NCBI GenBank assembly: GCA_049724395.1
Contig: JAUGWO010000114.1
Span: 1 to 64,000, forward strand
DNA length: 64,000 nt
DNA from: Spongospora subterranea f. sp. subterranea
Lineage: Eukaryota; Endomyxa: Phytomyxea; Phytomyxea; Plasmodiophorida
Reading direction: 5' to 3'
A model generated the notes under the pieces. The model did not search any database, was not told the origin of the DNA, and worked only from the letters and a program-made list of their open reading frames with translations. The translations under genes and the position numbers were made by a program. Positions 54,388-64,000 of this stretch are shown here, piece after piece. Numbering within the stretch: the first letter of the stretch is position 1; every line of letters starts with the position of its first letter.

Positions 54388-54945
54388 ATGTCCATATCCA
54401 AATCCACAAAAAAAAACATGCAATTCCCTATTCATCTCATTGACATCATGGCCGTCACGACAGGTGTTCTACAACAGAAACTTCATTCCAGACCTGAATC
54501 AACCATGAAAAGTGCAAACCAATCGGGACCTTTTCCGAAAAGTGTTAGAGATCGAGATTTGTCAACTGACGATGTCGGCCAGACTTGGCGATGGCGGTTC
54601 ACCCTTTGTTCCTTCGCCGCCGTGGGTTCCGCCGTCTTCGAGCATATCTCATGTACCGTTGGCGTCCACATTTCGGTTGTGCTATCGAACATCGTTTACG
54701 AGTCAGTTCTGTAAGATTGCGCAATCTTGTTCTTTCTAGGTCTCTGTTGTGCGTTGACATTTGTCCTGGTTCTGTTGATCTTCGAGGTGTTATCAGGATA
54801 TTCGTGTCGACGTTCCCATAGTTCTAGAAGGAGGGGCGACATGAGTAGCGCCATTTATTCGGGACTGAGGTCCTCGAAATCTGACAGCATGGCGGGCGGC
54901 GAGAGGCCCCGCCACCTTAACAGGACCCTGGTCCACCAAAAATGA
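54388..54945 (+). CDS. Small single-pass membrane protein (probable)
   Basis: Exon 1 54388-54625 and exon 2 54740-54945 join through a 114-nt phase-1 intron (GGTTCC...TTTCTAG) to 147 residues. The splice falls within a hydrophobic segment and completes it: FTLCSFAAVG then LCCALTFVLVLLIFEVLSG. Before it is a polar, Ser/Lys-rich N-terminal part; after it a basic run (CRRSHSSRRRG) and a polar tail ending LNRTLVHQK. Basic residues just after the segment suggest the tail is cytosolic. No family. The start could instead be the ATG at 54448. Confidence 0.45.
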
Positions 54946-55100
54946 TTCAAATGGCGACCGGTTTGGATCAGGGTCAATTTGGTAATAAAATCATAGTTTA
55001 TTCGATTTTATTGTGTTTTGTTTAAAAAGAAACGGAGGTCTTCGCGACTTTTTCAAAATTGCAAAAACTTCTGAATTTTCAAGCAAAACAAGCGGTTTAT

Positions 55101-57133
55101 TTAAACTCCATGTTGTAATTTGCAATTGATCCATTTGTGAACGTCTTTGGCAAAGACGTTCAGGTATCGGTCAACTACGGTAGCGGTATTGGTCATGTCC
55201 GGAAAACAAATGGCGAAAGCACCACCCATTGCTGATTGTAGAACCCGAATTGCATGTACTCGGACGTCTTTTATCGGCATCTCGGAACCAATTGATTTGA
55301 CCAGCCTGAATTTACCATAACCTTTCATGTATACTCCTAACACCATCCAATGGAAACTGTTATGATAAAAGATTCTGCCTCTGATTATATCATCTGCGCC
55401 TGGCGTCGTTAAGCGCTGTTCTCTGTGATACCAACGGCCTTGCAGAGACCGATGATGCTGAAGATTGACAGTGAAATCGAACGATCCAGGAGGCATGCGA
55501 TTGCACAACGAGCGATTTTGATAGGCTCAGATGGAATCGCATTAAGAAATTCGAACAAGGTGGAAATCATTGTATGGGCATTAAAACCAGTTTGGAAGGG
55601 TCTCGAGCAAATTGCTGGTTCGAGCATGTATCCAAACAAGGCTCTGGAAAATCAAAATTAGAGTAATCATCACGCTTGGAAAGCGACCTTGTTTGGATAC
55701 ATGCTCGAACCAGCAATTTGCTCGAGACCCTGTCCAAACTGGTTTTAATGCCCATACAATGATTTCCACCTTGTTCGAATTTCTTAATGCGACACCGTCG
55801 GTCGAAACACTGATCAGAGACAAATTCGGATGAGACTTCACGATATTGGTGATGGTCTGATTAAATTCGGGATCTGAGTCGTTGTTTTTCTGTGGCCGAG
55901 CAGCTACGATAAACATCGGTGAGATGCCTTCCGGGGTTTTCTGTACAGAAAGAACGGCAACCTGATGCGGCGGCATCAACTTACAATCGAATTCGCGACA
56001 ACCTTCGAGGGTACCTTTAATTCAGAAGACAAATCGTTAAACGCATTGGAGCCTTCGGCGGTTATACTGGCAAACGATGTGCTTGACAGAGGAATTAGAT
56101 GATTTGGATAGATTCGACCAACAATGCTTCCATATTTTGGCGACGACAGCAAAGCCGGGACAGTTACTGTGGCGTCGAATGATAAAGATACATGAAAGAC
56201 CGAAGATGTCGTTTTCGACCGTAATCCCTCCACGTAACGGGTGATACGTCTGTAAATATTGTCGGCCTCTGTGTTGAGGGCACAGAAGTCTATAAGATTA
56301 CAAATCAAAACCGGAACTCATTCATGGCGTTGGACAAAACCACTTACTAACAGCAGCCACCGAAATCCGTTGTATATGACGCCAAGATGGTCCTGGCAAG
56401 TTCGTCGCGATGAGTTTAAATACTTTCCTTCCATAAGATGCAAGCATCAGATAGAAGTCCACCAACACCGATTCAAGTGGGGCGTTCATCTGGCCATTTG
56501 ACCGGGAAACCATTGATCGGAGCATGCACATTAGCAGCGATTCACAAATCTCAGTGTTCGTCGAATATAGATGAGCGAACTTATCCATAAATTCATTTAC
56601 ACCGATGACCTCCTGTCCTTCTCCCAAAGTCATATTTGCAGAACTTAAACGACCTTTCAATCCCTTAACGGAACTGACATAAGCAAGCCATTGTTTAGCG
56701 CACAGCATCAGATGCTTTCGGGCAGGAGTTTGCTGTGTTCTCGGACGAATGCAAGAAATTTTTCACTGCGGTAACTTCAATGATCGATATTTTCTGCCGG
56801 TCAATTGCAAGTTCGACCGCTTTAAGTTTGGCCATTCGTTCAAATCGGTTCCGACTCACACGCGAACCGAATGCCTCCTTGCAGGCTGCACTTATCGCAA
56901 ACCGGGATCCTTTTAGAATTTTCCCATCGCAGCTCAGATGGGTGAACATGCATGACGCCAGCGAAAGAGCGAAAAACCCAATCAGACTGAACACAACCGT
57001 ACTTTTCGTATAAACGGACAAGACCTAAACGGGACTGCATTCCGCCCAGGCAGGTGCGTTTCTTTTTCACAGCAGAGGTAGTGCTAACCACCAAAGCCTT
57101 ATCTGCCTCTAGAACAGCATCGCTACTCCTCAC
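55101..57133 (-). pseudogene. Decayed or heavily spliced gene, possibly transposase-derived
   Basis: Minus-strand protein-like blocks in several frames, in order: CDGKILKGSRFAISAACKEA (about 56930), QWLAYVSSVKGLKGRLSS (about 56690), ESVLVDFYLMLASYGRKVFK then LIATNLPGPSWRHIQRIS (about 56380-56470), SFDATVTVPALLSSPKYGSI (about 56180), NPDLSLISV-like HPNLSLISVSTDGVALRNSN (about 55830), and RVLQSAMGGAFAICFPDMTN (about 55210). The Asp-bearing SFDAT and SVSTDG strands and the helix before LPGPSWRHIQ recall RNase-H-fold transposases of THAP/P-element style, but only loosely. A 105-bp inverted duplication at 55537-55792 interrupts it. A host gene with unusual introns is an alternative. Confidence 0.4.
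55537..55792. repeat. Inverted duplication, ~105-bp arms, 45-bp spacer
   Basis: Left arm 55537-55641 and right arm 55687-55792 match as reverse complements over essentially their whole length (one small difference near GGAAGGGTC / GGACAGGGTC). The right arm is part of the minus-strand coding-like block ALRNSNKVEIIVWALKPVW; the left arm is its inverted copy. The near-identity means it formed recently. Confidence 0.92.
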
Positions 57134-57163
57134 TGCTGTGAAATACGAGGTAATTAGTCTTGA

Positions 57164-57655
57164 AGACTATGGGACACTGGCAATCTTGTCAAATGCGACC
57201 AAGCTGTCGCACAAGAGTTTCGGGATTGGGATCAGCGGCCATATCTCCTTCTCATAATCTGGTCTGATGGGACCAATCCCATCAGAAAGCAACTTAAAAA
57301 CAGATTTCGCAATTTCACCACAGATACGCTGGTGGACGAAGGCAACCACGAAAGGTTCCTGCAGAATTTGGGCCTGGCAAAATTCGTCTTGTCACCGCCG
57401 GGCAACGGCATCGATTGCCACCGTCATTGGGAGGCAATATTGATGGGCGCTGTGCCAATTGTGTTAAGATCCGGTCTGGACTCTCTTTTTGATCATTCTC
57501 CGGCCATGATTGTCGACAGTTTCGATTATATTCATGAGAATTTGTTAAGGGCCTTGAGGCCGTCATCGACGTATAATGGCAGCATTATGTGGTCGAATTA
57601 TTGGTTGAGAAAAATTAATGATTCTGTTAAGGAATGTTTAATAAAGCATATGTAG
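57164..57655 (+). CDS. Glycosyltransferase C-terminal region (exostosin-like fold), N terminus not found
   Basis: Open frame with LWDTGNLVKCDQ, RPYLLLIIWSDGTNPIRKQL, then NLGLAKFVLSPPGNGIDCHR and HWEAILMGAVPIVLRSGLDS. The SPPGNGIDCHRxWEAxxxGxxPIV motif is the donor-nucleotide-sugar binding end of a GT47/exostosin-like family widespread in protists. It ends NDSVKECLIKHM. Only about 160 residues are present; relatives have 300-500. The upstream DNA is occupied by minus-strand blocks, so the N-terminal exons are either lost or far upstream. Probably a truncated gene. A Golgi/ER role in glycan building is inferred from the family. Confidence 0.7.
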   Translation, partial: RLWDTGNLVKCDQAVAQEFRDWDQRPYLLLIIWSDGTNPIRKQLKNRFRNFTTDTLVDEGNHERFLQNLGLAKFVLSPPGNGIDCHRHWEAILMGAVPIVLRSGLDSLFDHSPAMIVDSFDYIHENLLRALRPSSTYNGSIMWSNYWLRKINDSVKECLIKHM

Positions 57656-57849
57656 CTGCTGCCATAAATTCAAATTACAAAGCGCCGTAAGGAAACTGAA
57701 GGCATGCGATCTCCTGGTAATGGAGCTTGAAGATATTACCAAGAAAATTGAATCGAATGGGAATAGAGTCATATCTAACACTGTTAATTGATAACTGGTT
57801 AACGAACCGAATGTTCGAGGTCCATTTTCGAAATGTCCAGTCATCACAG
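57656..57849. other. No gene seen
   Basis: Short spacer between the glycosyltransferase end and the LINE remnant. Confidence 0.4.
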
Positions 57850-58425
57850 TATGAGCAGATTAATGAAATTCCACAAGGATCATGACTTAGTGTTCTACTG
57901 TGGATATTGTATATCTATGATGCACCATTGAAGAGGAACAATACCAACGTATATGTTGACGACAGTGCACAATGGGAACAGGGCACTTCTAAGAAAGAGG
58001 TTCACTGATAAACTAAGAGAAAGCAGCAGCGAAATGTATAAACAGTGCAAAGCCAACAAAAATCAAATTACAATGGATGAAGACGTTGCTTCTGTTTACT
58101 AGACACACAGACTCAGACAAAATAGTCGTTGATGCAAATCACAAAATCCATACTGCGACAACAGTGAAATACCTTGGGGCTAACCTATTGGCAAATCCAG
58201 CTTGGAACAAATCAACAATTCTGATTGATATGACAGAGCCGGCAACCGACATTCGACGACGCTGCAAGTTAATGAGATTATTGAGGCAATCTAAATTACC
58301 GACGAAGCTGTTTCAACAAATCTGTAAAGGATTCATTGGAGGACCACTCAACTACTATCTACCATGGATAACGACGAGAAATCAACGACGAGCACCACTG
58401 TCAGACCAATGGAAATAGCATACAA
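57850..58425 (+). mobile_element. LINE (non-LTR retrotransposon) reverse transcriptase fragment
   Basis: Plus-strand remains of a LINE RT. EIPQGS at about 57867 is the PQGS-type motif, followed by VLLWILYIYDAPLKRNNTNV and YVDDSAQWEQG, where YVDD is the catalytic motif (about 57952). Then comes the thumb-like ending KYLGANLLANPAW (about 58170) and LMRLLRQSKLPTKLFQQICK (about 58273). One in-frame stop follows PQGS, and the frame moves between pieces. There is no endonuclease upstream. It ends where the Gypsy fossil starts. Confidence 0.7.
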
Positions 58426-58429
58426 TGAT

Positions 58430-60840
58430 TACATGAGAACATATACAGGATCATTCATATCGAGGACATCTCAAATGGAATCCTGTCAATTAGTTTTTCA
58501 AAATAAATCATCTCAAATGGGCTTTACCGGCTTTTGTGATCCTTTTACAAAACCACGAATGGTCATGGATATGGTTCCAGCGAACCGAGTTATGGTGCGG
58601 GATCAATATCCTATCCCTTATCTCCATACCTATGGCAGTTATTTAGGTGGATCAACCGTTTTCTTTACCCTCGATACCTTCAAAGGCTACTGGCAATTTC
58701 CGGTTTCTGGGGATGTTGAATGCAAAAGTTTTATCACTCCCAGCGGAATTTATACTCCTCATCGCATCAGTAAAGTCAATTGCAACGGCGTATTTGCCTT
58801 TCAGATAAAAAATATGTCCACTATGTTTGAAGGACTGATTCCGAATCTGATTTGGCTGGATGATGTGTTGGGATACGCGGCTAACGAAGCTGATCTTTTA
58901 GCCCTTCTCAAAAGCTGTTTTCGAACGTTTTCGGCTGTTTATCCTCAAGTTAAGTACCTCAAAATGCCACTTCTTTCTGATGGAAGCTCTTTGGTGTGGT
59001 AAGCTTTATTCTGCTAAAGGGTTATGATATTGATCCTAGTCCCTTATCTGCTTTAATCAGCTTTGCTAAACCCGTTACTTCTGCCCATTTACTACAATTT
59101 GTCTGCGCGGTGACTTGGATTGCTGACACCATCTCGAAGTTCGCAAAGCTCATCTTTCCCCTTCGCCAACTCCTCGAAGTTGGTCTTTCATCAGTGCCTG
59201 TTCGATCAAAGAAATCTGCTTCTCGAATACTGTTATCCGAGATTGGATGGTCTAATCAACACAATGATGTGCTTGAGACTGTCATATTGAGGTTATCAAG
59301 AAAGCTATAACGTGATCATTTCCCAGGCTAAACTGGATTCCTTGTTTATTCACTGATGATAGTAAGGACTCTTTCATGATCGCAATCACTCAAATACAGC
59401 CTGAAGATATTGGTGTTCATTTTTCTAAGCGGAGACACGAGCCCTTGGCGTTCCATAGTGGTGCATTTAAAGGATCCGCTGCAAAATTGGTCTGATCCGG
59501 AAAATGAAGCTTATCCCATCCAGTTTGCGCTTAAACGTTTTGATTATCTGTTATGCACTGGTTCCAATGCCTTTAGAATCTTTACTGACCATAACAATCT
59601 AGTTTTCCTTGATGGTCTTACTTCTGTTGCTGTCTTACTTCAGCGACATTCCATCGACAAAATCCATCGTTGGAGGCTGAACCTTGACGGCAAGCATTAT
59701 GTCATCGTGTCGATTACCGGCACCGAGAATGTTTGGGAATAAGAGCTCACGATGGGCGAATTGTTATTATGACCGAAGAGCAAGGTTTAACCAAGTGTGT
59801 CGAGTATCCGCTGCTAATCCATCCACACCGGGAATTCAACCATCACAGCGGCCTGATTTCGTTTGGCCTTTTCATGACCAAAATTCGATCAATCCAACAG
59901 GAGAACGAAATTGAAATGACTTCGAACAAGGCTGTTGACTCTGATGAAGGACAGTATGTTATTCCTGAATCAAATTTGATTTGTAAACCCTCTTCAGCCA
60001 GCAATCTCAAATTCCGTTTACTTGTGTTTGTTCATTGTGGGAGTGCCGCACATCGAGGAATTATAACAATGTTCAATACTCTGAAGGTTCGATTTTATTG
60101 GCGAAAACTTTTCGAAGACGTTAGAACATTTTTTTCATGAACTGTCTCCACTGCGATACAAATCGGGGAGGTAAGGTTATCCCTCGACTATTTGGCCGCG
60201 CGATTCATGCATCACAATGCAACGAAGTAATTCATTTTGATTTCATTCATATTGGACATTCTAACTCCAAAGGATTCCCCAATATTTTGGTTATACAATA
60301 CGATCTGTCAGCATATGTAGACTTCGTTCCCCGTTTGGAAAAAACTGCCGCTTTTCTGGTGAAGTCTCAATTTGATTGGTTTACCAGGTATGGAGTTGCT
60401 TATACCTGGGTATCGGATCGAGGATCGCACATCTCAAACAACGTCATTGAGGAATTACGTCTTTTATTACATGCTAAACACAATTTCACACTGGCATATT
60501 GCTCTTGGACCAATGGGACTGTTGAGGTAATCAATGTTCATCTCTTTCAAGGTATGAGATCGCTGCTCTCCGAGTTCAGGCTTCCTTTCTCGGAATGGCG
60601 GTCGCTCCTAAAACTGGGGATCTTGTCATGATCCGAATGTCTCAAGTGTATGAGGACCCGATAATGATTGCCTTCAGCCATCATAGTACCTTTTGAACAG
60701 ATGCTATATAACTGTGTATATCGGGAGCGCCGCTTATTCTGAACGACAGGTTGTCCCTGATGCCAATGCAATTAATCGCCAATTATCAGTCCATCCAACC
60801 AGCTGTCCTCGTTCAGACCATCGGAACAAACGCAAAAAGA
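58430..60840 (+). mobile_element. Ty3/Gypsy fossil: reverse transcriptase, RNase H, integrase
   Basis: Old LTR retroelement, broken in several places. Parts in order: reverse transcriptase (about 58.5-59.0 kb, with RMVMDMVPANRVMVRDQYPI and WLDDVLGYA), RNase H-like (about 59.4-59.7 kb, with FRIFTDHNNLVF), and integrase (about 60.0-60.65 kb, zinc-binding H/C region then VSDRGSHISNNVIEELRLL). No gag, protease or terminal repeats identified. Likely age is considerable. The integrase part is akin to the fossil at 19.6-21.1 kb. Confidence 0.85.
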
Positions 60841-61086
60841 AGACAGCATAGCACAGGTAATTTAGAAATCGACAATTGGGATTGACTCTAATTGGACCGA
60901 CAAGCTATTGCACTGTATGATCAACCAGATTCAACAGATCCCCAAATTTCATTACGATTTTAGATGAATTCAATATTGATATCTGATTTGCTTTTGTACT
61001 ATTTTTTTGTATTTGTTTTGTATTCATCAATTGTCGTCAAAGTGACAGTTCACATGTAGGTTTGCAGAATGCCTCCTATTATGGGA

Positions 61087-61873
61087 TTAGGCGAATAGAC
61101 AACCGTTCGCATCGGGCATTTTGTTCAACACAATCAGAATGAAGGACACGGTTGCCAGAACTGAATAAATGATACCTGAAAAGTAATAACAGCAGCTGTC
61201 GATGCCAATGCTCTTCTTGATGATGTAAAATAACATTAGAAAGAATGCAAAAATGACTTTCAATGTGCCCAAGATTATCCCGACGCGTCCTCTGCCGGAC
61301 AATTCCACGATCGGTAACGAGCAAGTGTACACATATATGACGGTTGCCTTCCACATCTCCATCTTCGACAAGCAAGGGAAGTCATGTCGGACGCCGAGCT
61401 CATCGACAAAGAAGTAGGCTGCACGGGAACGGCGAAGTGCGTCGTGACTCTGAGGTAATGGAGCCGCTGACGAATGGGATATTGCTCGGATATGGCTGCC
61501 ATGATGGCCCCATCGTTCGAACCACGTGTAGAAGGCGGCCACGACGGCGACGGCCACGACGGCGCCGAACACCCGCATGACCATCAAATTGATCGGAAGG
61601 CTTCGTGTCAGACAACGCGATTCAGGCGAATAGGGTGCTGCTTGGCCTAGCTCGAGGTGCGAATAGGTAGCGATCTCTTTAGACTCGATGGGCGGCTGTT
61701 GCTGGGACGTCGAAGGGATGCTAATTGGCAGACCCGGAGACTGATGCTCCGACGATGAAGCTGCGCTATTTCCCTGAAGCAGCTTTGAGCCCCCATTGAC
61801 GATATGGATTGTCGGGACCAGTACAGCGATAACCACGATGATCGCCGGATTGTTGGAAATCATCCTCATCATG
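61087..61873 (-). CDS. Membrane protein with signal peptide and several membrane segments, unknown family
   Basis: Minus-strand frame. The ATG at 61873 (MMRMISNNPAIIVVIAVLVP) starts an evident signal peptide ending near VNG; an upstream extension lacks ATG. A Ser/Gln/Pro-rich extracellular-like stretch follows (NSAASSSEHQSPGLPISIPS). Then come membrane segments LMVMRVFGAVVAVAVVAAFY, a soluble loop with FFVDELGVRHDFPC, and ATVIYVYTCSLPIVEL, GIILGTLKVIFAFFLMLFYI and YFSGIIYSVLATVSFILIVL, ending MPDANGCLFA. 261 residues. No intron and no family recognised. Its 5' side carries a 37-bp tandem repeat 37 nt from the ATG. Confidence 0.65.
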
Positions 61874-61909
61874 TTGTGAGTGCTTGTTTGAAATGGAATG
61901 AATTGCCCC

Positions 61910-62131
61910 GACAAGGCGTCTGTGCGAGACTGCGCGACTCACAGCTGACAAGGGGTCAGTGCGAGAATGCGCGACTCACAGCTGACAAGGGGTCAGTGCG
62001 AGAATGCGCGACTCACAGCTGACAAGGGGTCAGTGCGAGAATGCGCGACTCACAGCTGGCAAGGGGTCAGAGCGAGAATGCGCGACTCACAGCTGACAAG
62101 GCGTCCGTGCGAGACTGCGCGACTCACAGCT
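61910..62131. repeat. 37-bp tandem repeat, 6 copies
   Basis: Copies start at 61910, 61947, 61984, 62021, 62058 and 62095. The unit includes GACAAGGGGTCAGTGCGAGA and GCGCGACTCACAGCT. The first and last copies share variants (GCGTC, GAGACTGCG) absent from the four inner copies. It sits immediately 5' of the minus-strand membrane protein. Beyond it, to 62424, no gene is seen. Confidence 0.95.
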
Positions 62132-62424
62132 AACAAAGGGTAATTTTTAAAGGGGGACGAGAAAAGACTGGTCACATTAACTGGTCACTTCAAAAATTGC
62201 GTAGACGACCTGTCAATGGGTAATGGGCGCGAGAAAAAGCTGGTCACATTCTGACTGGGAGATTCAGCCGAAAATATATTGACTGGTCATCGAGTTTGTT
62301 GGAATAAAATATTGTTAATGTACACTCAAGTGTATCTAAATGGAGTAATCATCCGGAGTTCTTGTCGGGGTATCCTCATCCGTATTGTCAGCACGAGAGG
62401 TAATATAGTGTTCGAAGGAGGACA

Positions 62425-64000
62425 ATGTCATCGCTAGAGTCGGCATCAGATTCCGAATGCTGTACCGTCTGTATTTCAGAATGCGGTCGTTGGACTGTTT
62501 CTGACATATTTGCGCCGACGCTGCCGTGCACCCTTATTGATAGGAGTGTCGCGAATCAGAACTTCGACTGTGATCAGGTTCCGCTGCGACCAGATGGAAA
62601 TTGCCGTTTTATGTTTGACGAAGCTTCCAAAAAGCCTAATTTGGTCGCTCGGTACTCCGAGTGGCAATGGCGAGTAACCAACACCCGCTACCGTTCGCTG
62701 CCATCCGACCCCTTACCGATTAAGATCACCAACAAGGTGTGCACAGGCAACATTGTTTGCTCCAATTTGGGATGTGCATATTTCGCGTCGTCCGAAACAG
62801 AACAATCCGGACAACTTTGAACGAACGTAATATCGCAACTCAGTCACAAGTCTAAAACCTTGAACAGTTGTTTACTTTTTATAATGTTGCAGGTGCCGCG
62901 TTTGCAGCAGCGACATGGTTCGACTTGTTTGTCCTGCAACATGCATGTGGGCGGAGGCAAAATTCGCTGATCGAGCCATTATTATCCATTTTGACCGGCA
63001 TTCTCATGCCGTGCCACATGTGTTGAAGCCTGACTTTTACTGCAAAAAGATGCTCACTGACAGGATCTGTAATAATCCCAGGGCCAAAGCTGTCACGCTT
63101 GTCACCGGCACACCAATCATTGGCTCGGTCTGTGAGATCCATGAACCTTACGGTAACCTCTCAAGAGTAGCGTACTGTATTTCCGACGTCGTTACTTGAT
63201 TTATCTGAAAATGTGCCTAAATTTGAATAATCTAGGTTCTGGAGACTCATTCATCGATCAAATCCTGGAGTTTCAACTGACTTTTGGCAAAACTGCCGTC
63301 ATCTCAAGTGATTTCAACATCAATCGAATGCACTTAAGTGTTGCTTCGAATTTTATGTTGGAAAGGTACAGTTGAATATTTCTTTTATGATTGTTGCTGA
63401 TTCTCAGCTTGCAACACAATGATTAGATTCGTCGATGTAGATCCGTTGACAGGTCGTGATGGCCAAGGCGCTGTTTCCGATGTTACGTACAGTTTTTTTG
63501 ATCGAGGCTTTCTTATGACAACCGCAGTGTATTGCGGTTTGCTTGCGCGATGGGTCCCGGTGGCTTTTTCTTGGTTGAACGGACTAACTCGCGAGCATTA
63601 TCGGGCACATTTTGAAGCGATTTTCAGCTGCGCTTCAGCATTCAGTCCGCTGAAGCATCGTTGTCTGTACAGGACAAGGTGACAAGATTCAAACGTTTGT
63701 GTGGGGCAGTCATGGATTTTTCCAATGCGCAAGCATTAGGCTTCATCGATGCTTATATTTCGGTACAGTGCTGAAACTCATTGTTATGACATTGCTTACA
63801 TGTCTACAGATAACGAACAGAATCTTCAACTCACATGGCATTGTTCCGATTGTTTCCGAATTGAAGGCCGACGCACAATCGCTAATGAAAGGTTGTAGAG
63901 TGCACTTTATTTGCTCAGCTCAGCGGATTGACCGCAATCATGCCATTGTGGGGCGTGACAATGATTGCAAATTTCTGCAATTAATCATGGAAGCAGTTGA
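62425..64000 (+). CDS. MULE-type transposase-like gene with GCM-like zinc domain (runs off the end)
   Basis: Exon 1 from 62425 (MSSLESASDSECCTVCISEC) has WQWRVTNTRYRSL and CTGNIVCSNLGCAYF. Exon 2 (62893-63152) has CRVCSSDMVRLVCPATC and HFDRHSHAVPH; together these resemble the Cys/His GCM/WRKY-like domain of MULE transposases. An 83-nt phase-1 intron, exon 3 (63236-63365), a 61-nt phase-2 intron and exon 4 (from 63427) join in frame. The DDE part has SDVTYSFFDRGFLMTTAV (first Asp), WLNGLTREHYRAHF, VMDFSNAQALGFIDAYI (second Asp) and KGCRVHFICSAQRI. The frame shifts once between about 63625 and 63670 without a good intron. A last intron lies at 63763-63809. The exon 1-2 junction is unresolved. 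Either a domesticated, spliced gene or an intron-bearing transposon copy. Confidence 0.7.

Noticed and set aside
61400-61615. Arg-rich ORFs opposite the membrane protein at 61087-61873
   Set aside because: Composition results from reading GC-rich codons of the real gene in other frames.

Overview
The window is nuclear DNA from a compact eukaryote, most likely a single-celled protist. Genes lie close together on both strands, are cut by many short GT-AG introns (those resolved here are mostly 47-83 nt), and include universal eukaryotic families: a RAT1/XRN2 exonuclease, cytosolic ribosomal proteins eL6 and eL27, a PGAP1 GPI deacylase, HID1, a MINDY-3 deubiquitinase and a TTI2-like HEAT protein. 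The lineage cannot be fixed from sequence alone. The transposon mix (Tc1/mariner, PIF/Harbinger, MULE with a GCM-like zinc domain, chromodomain Ty3/Gypsy) is of a kind seen in oomycetes, phytomyxids and some fungi.

Layout. 0.2-4.2 kb: XRN2/RAT1. 4.8-9.4 kb: accessory stretch with two diverged direct repeats, a Gypsy gag-protease fossil, a foldback and a dead Harbinger transposase. 10-13.7 kb: a C2HC zinc-finger protein, a membrane protein ending in a SEC-C motif, and a long acidic protein with a CaaX tail. 14.3-15.6 kb: a dead mariner. 16.5-19.2 kb: PGAP1. 19.6-21.1 kb: a Gypsy integrase-chromodomain fossil. 21.2-27 kb: a GC-richer block with a Cys-rich secreted protein, eL6, eL27, an unrecognised gene and a three-exon histidine-rich secreted protein. 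29.2-38.9 kb: MINDY-3, TsaE, HID1 and an ER DnaJ-thioredoxin protein. 39.8-40.6 kb: a C2H2 protein.

41.5-47.8 kb: two RimK-like ATP-grasp paralogues on either side of a foldback and a ~1.5 kb, 24-bp minisatellite; their patchwork identity points to gene conversion. 48-52.2 kb: a multi-pass membrane protein, a TTI2-like protein and a dihydrouridine synthase. 52.3-57.7 kb: a tandem repeat, a TIR element, two small unrecognised spliced genes, a decayed gene with an internal foldback, and the C-terminal part of a glycosyltransferase. 57.8-60.8 kb: a LINE fragment abutting a Gypsy fossil. 61-64 kb: a membrane protein with a 37-bp repeat at its 5' side, and a spliced MULE/GCM transposase-like gene that runs off the window.

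The genes do not form one pathway. Several concern the secretory system (PGAP1, HID1, DnaJ-thioredoxin, glycosyltransferase, secreted proteins) and tRNA modification (TsaE, Dus). The most notable items are the His-rich secreted gene, the promoter-like motif shared by the two ribosomal protein genes, the converted RimK pair around the minisatellite, a spliced nuclear TsaE, and a recurrent pattern of short inverted duplications.
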